The translations under genes and the position numbers were made by a program. Of a DNA stretch of 64,000 nt, positions 59,840 through 64,000 are shown in pieces (the first letter of the stretch is position 1; each line of letters opens with the position of its first letter). The notes below the pieces were generated by a model. That model saw only the letters and a program-made list of their open reading frames with translations, was not told the origin of the DNA and did no database searches. Source of the DNA: Paraphysoderma sedebokerense (lineage: Eukaryota; Blastocladiomycota; Physodermatomycetes; Physodermatales; Physodermataceae); assembly GCA_025602915.1 (NCBI GenBank), contig JAHLJZ010000017.1, forward strand, positions 1-64,000, read 5' to 3'.

Positions 59840-60749
59840 TATTTTTCAAATATCGCCAGGTACATTAATCGAGTGCTTGGTAGTATTCCAATATTTATGG
59901 ATGCCAGTTTTTGATTTGGTACATATTACTTGTTTTGGGTTAACCAGTTATTAGTTATAGCTGCACTTGTTTGTATCTATTCACTTTAATATAATTGCAT
60001 ATTGTTGAGGATAGATTCCATGGCATATTCTATTCTATTTCTAGATCAACCCTGTCAAAGCATTCTCACCGACAACTGTTGCAGTGAATCTTCAACATGA
60101 CAATGCTTAACATGTTCATTCATCCTAATATCTCCTGATACAAATTTTGTGACTGTCTAGACAACTATATAAGTGGAGCACCCATGCGTTTTTCTTCGTT
60201 GATATTGGAGGAATAAAAGTGCCTTGTAGTTTCCTCAGGACCATGTCACCCGGTCTACTATAAACTTTGGTTGTGTAGGGCAGGATGAACGCTGCAGAAA
60301 AAAAGAGATCTTAATTTTCTTACTGTACTCGGTGTAATGTAATGCTTCCAAGCAGAAAGAGGGCGAGGAGATTAGAATAACGAACGAAGACGTAGAGTTC
60401 AACCATAGTCCACAAGCCGAAGGCGGTCAAACCTATGGGGTACTTGTCACAGATCAGATGCGTAATATCAAACTCTATATACAATTTACAAGCAATATTC
60501 GAAAATACGCAACTTTCCTTCCTTACGAGATCATGTGACGTAGAGATAGAGGTATTATGAATAAAAGATTGAAGATAGTTGAATCTCAACCAATTACAAC
60601 TAATGATGTTAAGTGCGCACAAACCAGGTCTCCGATGCATCTCATGTTGTAACTATCGAATATTCAACGGCTAAACTAACATATGTAATCACTGATTTCG
60701 TATGAGTCCAGTCTCATCTAAATCGATTTAGCAATTCTCGGACTTTTTG

Positions 60750-61571
60750 TCACTTAAGAGTCTGTTCATTTGATCGGTTTTCCTGCAGCAACGGTTTACG
60801 TGCTATTAGTCTAAAGGTTTCTATCGGTAACTGAAATATTACATCATCCGTACTTCTAAAGGACTGATGGATCAATTCGGCAAGATCATCCCAACGGTCT
60901 TCCTTCATTAATAAAATCACCCAAGTTAGGCTTGAAAGAGTTTCTACCTGATACCGTGAAATTTTCGGAGATGACGCCACCATCCTAGCATGACGTCTCA
61001 AGAAAGGTAGTAGTGACGTTCTCTTCTTCATCGCGCATCTGAAGCGCCTTACACTCTTCCATGATGCAATAAGCTGGTTAATATCAATACTCCTTGAGGA
61101 GTTCCCCGGGCTTGACTTTAGCTTCCGGCGGACAAGAGTGTGAGTTTCACCGACTCGATCGCCTTTCGTATTTCCGTTTCGCTTCGGGGCAATTGGTTTC
61201 CTTATGGCTGACAGCAGGGAAGCCGAAGCTACCGGAGCAATAGCTGATGGTCCAAAGGATGTCGGGACGCTGTTCCTGTTGCCTGAGCAAGTAACTGCTC
61301 CCTTTTCAGGGTTGATCAAATAAAAAGCTGCGAACAATGACAGCGGTGGACACTTCAATAATACGATTACAGATCCCAGACGGTCGATATATTCATACCA
61401 TCCGACTGATCGGTTTTTTCAATCTGGCCAACTGATAATTCAGCCGCCTGAATACAGCTCTCTCGTGCGGAATTCGTCGCTGACATAGCCGATTCCTCAT
61501 TAAGATAATTAGAAAAGCGGCCGTTGCAGATGTTCTCAAGTCTTGAATCATTCCCGAAGAGCTTTCTGTAT
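60750..61571 (-). CDS. Unrecognised gene divergent from IFT70
   Basis: Two coding-like pieces on the minus strand. A 5' piece begins after a TTGTAG acceptor at 61571 (YRKLFGNDSRLENIC, then CIQAAELSVGQIEK) and can leave at a GTATGA donor near 61403. A long open piece runs from about 61350 to the stop at 60750. The latter has a hydrophobic stretch (PPLSLFAAFYLI), a basic Ser-rich part (VRRKLKSSPGNSSRSI) and a helical C-terminus (WVILLMKEDRWDDLAELIHQ). Further exons toward 61850 are likely but not resolved. I do not recognise the family; divergent placement from a flagellar gene is suggestive only. Confidence 0.4.
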
Positions 61572-61872
61572 CTACAAGGAAAAGATTAGCACAATTCATA
61601 CAGAGGGTAAAGGGCGAGCGGAAATTTGTACAGTCGACTTATGGTAGCTTTTGCTTGGGCGTCAGGAACACCCGACAAGGGTATCGCAGAACCCACTTTT
61701 GCCATTCTTTGGTCTCTTGGAACCTGCCGTCGATGACTGATTTTTCACATATGCGGCCGTCAACAACTGATCTCGGTCACGTGTTGTCCATATCAAAGCA
61801 CGTGATTGAAATTGACTTCCAGCCTTCCTCACCACAGCCAGATTCACAATAGGATTATCGTCGCTACGCTAC

Positions 61873-64000
61873 ATGATGTCGGGGATGAGTGCACCTCCAC
61901 CTTTGTCTCTTTCAAACATTGAGGACGGAAAATATACGCACACCGTCTATCTTCTCATCCGGGATGGGAAATTCGCTGACGCTGTTCGCCTTCTCGGGAA
62001 CCCATCACCGACACACAATGATCGAGCATCTCTCAGTTTACAGGCTTGGTGTCATTATCAGCTGCAAAACTGGGACGACGCTGCCAGATGGTATACATGC
62101 TATTGACTTTTAGTTATATCTACTAGCTGATGTTATATATTGGTTATTTTAGCTACGAACAATTGCTTAGATCGAATCCAGACGTAGAACACTATCACCT
62201 GTATTACGCGCAATGCCTCTACAAGGCTGGACAACACCAACCCGCACAAAAGGCTTGTCTTGCTATAGATAATTCACAAAGTAAGCAAAAGGTATAGCGG
62301 TTGACAGGCGTTTATGTCGCATTATTTGAACCCTTCGATCCAGGACTTTGCTCATGAATTCTCAGTTTTTGAAGATTCAAGCAGCGATTTATTATGAAAT
62401 AAACGAAATAAATGCCTGCAGAGCGACAATTGAGCAATGCAATTTGGATGATCCTGATACGATTGTCAACCTAGCATGTTTACACTACAAGGTAAATTGC
62501 GTCTTGATTTATGTGTATGACGAAACAAACTCCCCACCATTTAATCATGGCCATTAGGACGGAAATTACGATTTAGCTCTTCAAAAGTTCAAAGAAGCAT
62601 TGAAAAAAGTGGGCAATCAAACTTATATTCAGTATTATATTGCTGTATGCTATTATCAGATGAAGCTATACATTCTTTCTTTGAAACATGTCGCAGACAT
62701 CATTGAAAATGGAGTTCAACGACATCCGGGTAAGGTCAACGATGACGGTCGTAGCAACATATTTATACTGAGACGAATCTAAAACTGATATTAGATATAA
62801 CAGCCGAGGGAATTGAAGTTCGCAGTATCGCCAATATGCGAGACCTCTATGAGAGTTACCTGATTGAAGCCTTAAATTTGAAAGCTGCGATTGAATACCA
62901 GTTGAAAAACGGTACCTTTTACAATAAGTGCCTCTTCATAACACTTCATTAAACGGTATTCATCGTTAATCGTTCAGCTGAATCAGCCAAGGAATGCTTG
63001 CATTCCATGCCGGCTCGCCTAGAAGAGGAGTTGGATCCGGTGACACTGCACAACCACGCCTTGATAAATATTGAAGATGATCCATCTGCTGGATTCGAGA
63101 AATTCATTTATTTATTGCAGCAGTCGTCGTGTCCTCCCGAAACATTTGGTAATCTGCTACTTCTGTATTTGAAGTATGAATACTATGATGCAGCCGCCGA
63201 TTTTCTGGCTGAAAATTCTGCAGTAGCGAGAACTGTCATGAACCAAGTTTGTTGATACTATCCTCCGGATTGACGTTGAGTGGAAGAGAACTAACCATAT
63301 CCGAGTGTTCAGTATATGTTTGATTTTATTTCCGCTGTTCTGTACAAAGTTTCGACCTCAGAGGAGGCATCCAAAATGTTGGATGATTTAGCTGACAACC
63401 TTGTCACTCAAAGTCGGAAGCTCACAAAGGAGATTCAGGAAGCGAGGCATGACACCGATGATACAGTCCTGAAACAATTGATCTCCAATTTTACTGAGAC
63501 GATAGAAAAGTAGATAGTTGCTTTATTTAGTGATCCGTTTCTCTAATTCGTACTGATCCGTAGGTTCTTGCAGGTACATTCCAGTCTTGATGCAGCAGGC
63601 TAAGGTATATTGGGACTTGCAGGATCACAGTACAGTCGAAATTATATTTCGGAAGTCAATGGAGTTTTGCAGCGAGCATGATACCTGGAGGCTTAATGTG
63701 GCCCATGTTCTGTTTATGCAGGAGAAGTACAAAGAAGCGATAACTTTCTATGAACCTATTGTGAAAAAACATTCTGATAAGGTATGCAGCTGTCGGGACA
63801 ACCACTTCGCGTCGAATATATTTATAATGCCCCGTTCAAACAGCTTCTTCTAGTACCTGCCATTGTATTAGCCAACCTCTGTGTCTCATATATCATGACC
63901 TCCCAAAACGAAGAGGCCGAAGAACTAATGAAGAGGATTGAAAAGGAGGAAGAACGGATATCATTGGAGGACCCGGTCAAAAGAACCTATCACTTGTGCA
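61873..64000 (+). CDS. IFT70: Intraflagellar transport protein IFT70/TTC30 (partial, runs off window)
   Basis: Nine exons are seen: 61873-62090, 62153-62291, 62366-62491, 62558-62729, 62795-62911, 62978-63246, 63313-63509, 63574-63781 and 63844 onward, all phase-consistent. The protein is a string of TPR helices with strong, ordered similarity to TTC30/IFT70/DYF-1: DGKYTHTVYLLIRDGKFADA, then YEQLLRSNPDVEHYHLYYAQ, KHVADIIENGVQRHPD, EELDPVTLHNHALINI, CPPETFGNLLLLYLKYEY, KLNVAHVLFMQE-like RLNVAHVLFMQEKYKEA, and AIVLANLCVSYIMTSQNEEA at the window edge. IFT70 is a core IFT-B subunit that carries cargo along axonemes, so the organism must build flagella (zoospores). Start 61873 gives MMSGMSAPP; 61876 or 61885 are possible. 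The last ~90 residues expected of the family lie beyond the window. Confidence 0.96.

Larger units (their letters stand above)
56000..60749. other. 4.7-kb AT-rich, gene-poor region
   Basis: Unique sequence starts exactly at 56000. I find no gene with a recognisable product or a consistent splice path. Short open frames exist at 56433-56678 minus, 58544-58888 plus (an N-terminal hydrophobic stretch, then a Cys-containing part) and 60320-60640 minus (hydrophobic C-terminus), but each lacks family signals. The region does hold the dyad-rich block and the diverged repeat pair listed separately. In character it is accessory or repeat-derived DNA. Confidence 0.5.

Noticed and set aside
60320-60640. 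Minus-strand open frame of 106 codons with hydrophobic C-terminus
   Set aside because: AT-rich DNA readily yields such frames; no start context, splice structure or motif supports it.
1-64000. Search for viral or retroelement relics, CRISPR arrays and plain DNA transposons
   Set aside because: No reverse transcriptase, integrase, transposase, capsid or envelope motif, long terminal repeat, or spacer-repeat array was recognised.

Overview
The window is nuclear DNA from a zoosporic fungus, most likely a chytrid or close relative. It is intron-rich (introns mostly 40-210 bp with GT..AG ends), codes on both strands, and combines typical fungal genes (ATX1, the SNF1/AMPK beta subunit, SPX-ankyrin-GDPD phosphodiesterase) with genes expected of a flagellated fungus: the intraflagellar-transport protein IFT70/TTC30 and a class C (GABA-B-like) receptor.

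Left flank (1-9329). A secreted, probably GPI-anchored YcnI-like copper-site protein, a three-exon ATX1 copper chaperone, an AMPK beta subunit, and two membrane-anchored proteinase-K-type subtilases (A intact, B with a one-base frameshift). A and B share an identical 481-bp tract that includes an intron, although they differ on either side of it.

Tandem block (9330-32664 and 32665-55999). A 23,335-bp segment is present twice, head to tail, with no spacer and no mismatch at any place compared. It holds the 3' part of subtilase B, a cytochrome b5-polytopic membrane fusion, a class C receptor with a PH-like tail, a GDE1-type phosphodiesterase, a secreted trypsin/V8-like protease, a type II membrane protein with a 14-nt microexon, an unrecognised gene, histone H1, a MARVEL-like four-span protein, a candidate small subunit of serine palmitoyltransferase, EMC7 and tRNA-Arg(CCU). 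The left breakpoint falls within 3 bp of the end of the A/B identity tract, so an undetected overlap of two contigs is at least as likely as a real duplication.

Right flank (56000-64000). About 4.7 kb of AT-rich, gene-poor DNA contains a GATGTC/GACATC dyad-rich region and a diverged repeat pair. It is followed by an unrecognised minus-strand gene and IFT70, which runs off the window.

Themes: extracellular proteolysis (two subtilases and an S1 protease), copper handling (YcnI-like plus ATX1), and membrane lipid and ER functions (GDE1, ssSPT, EMC7). No viral, retroelement or CRISPR signal was recognised. Exon borders come from reading splice signals and checking reading-frame phase by eye; those called approximate are so.
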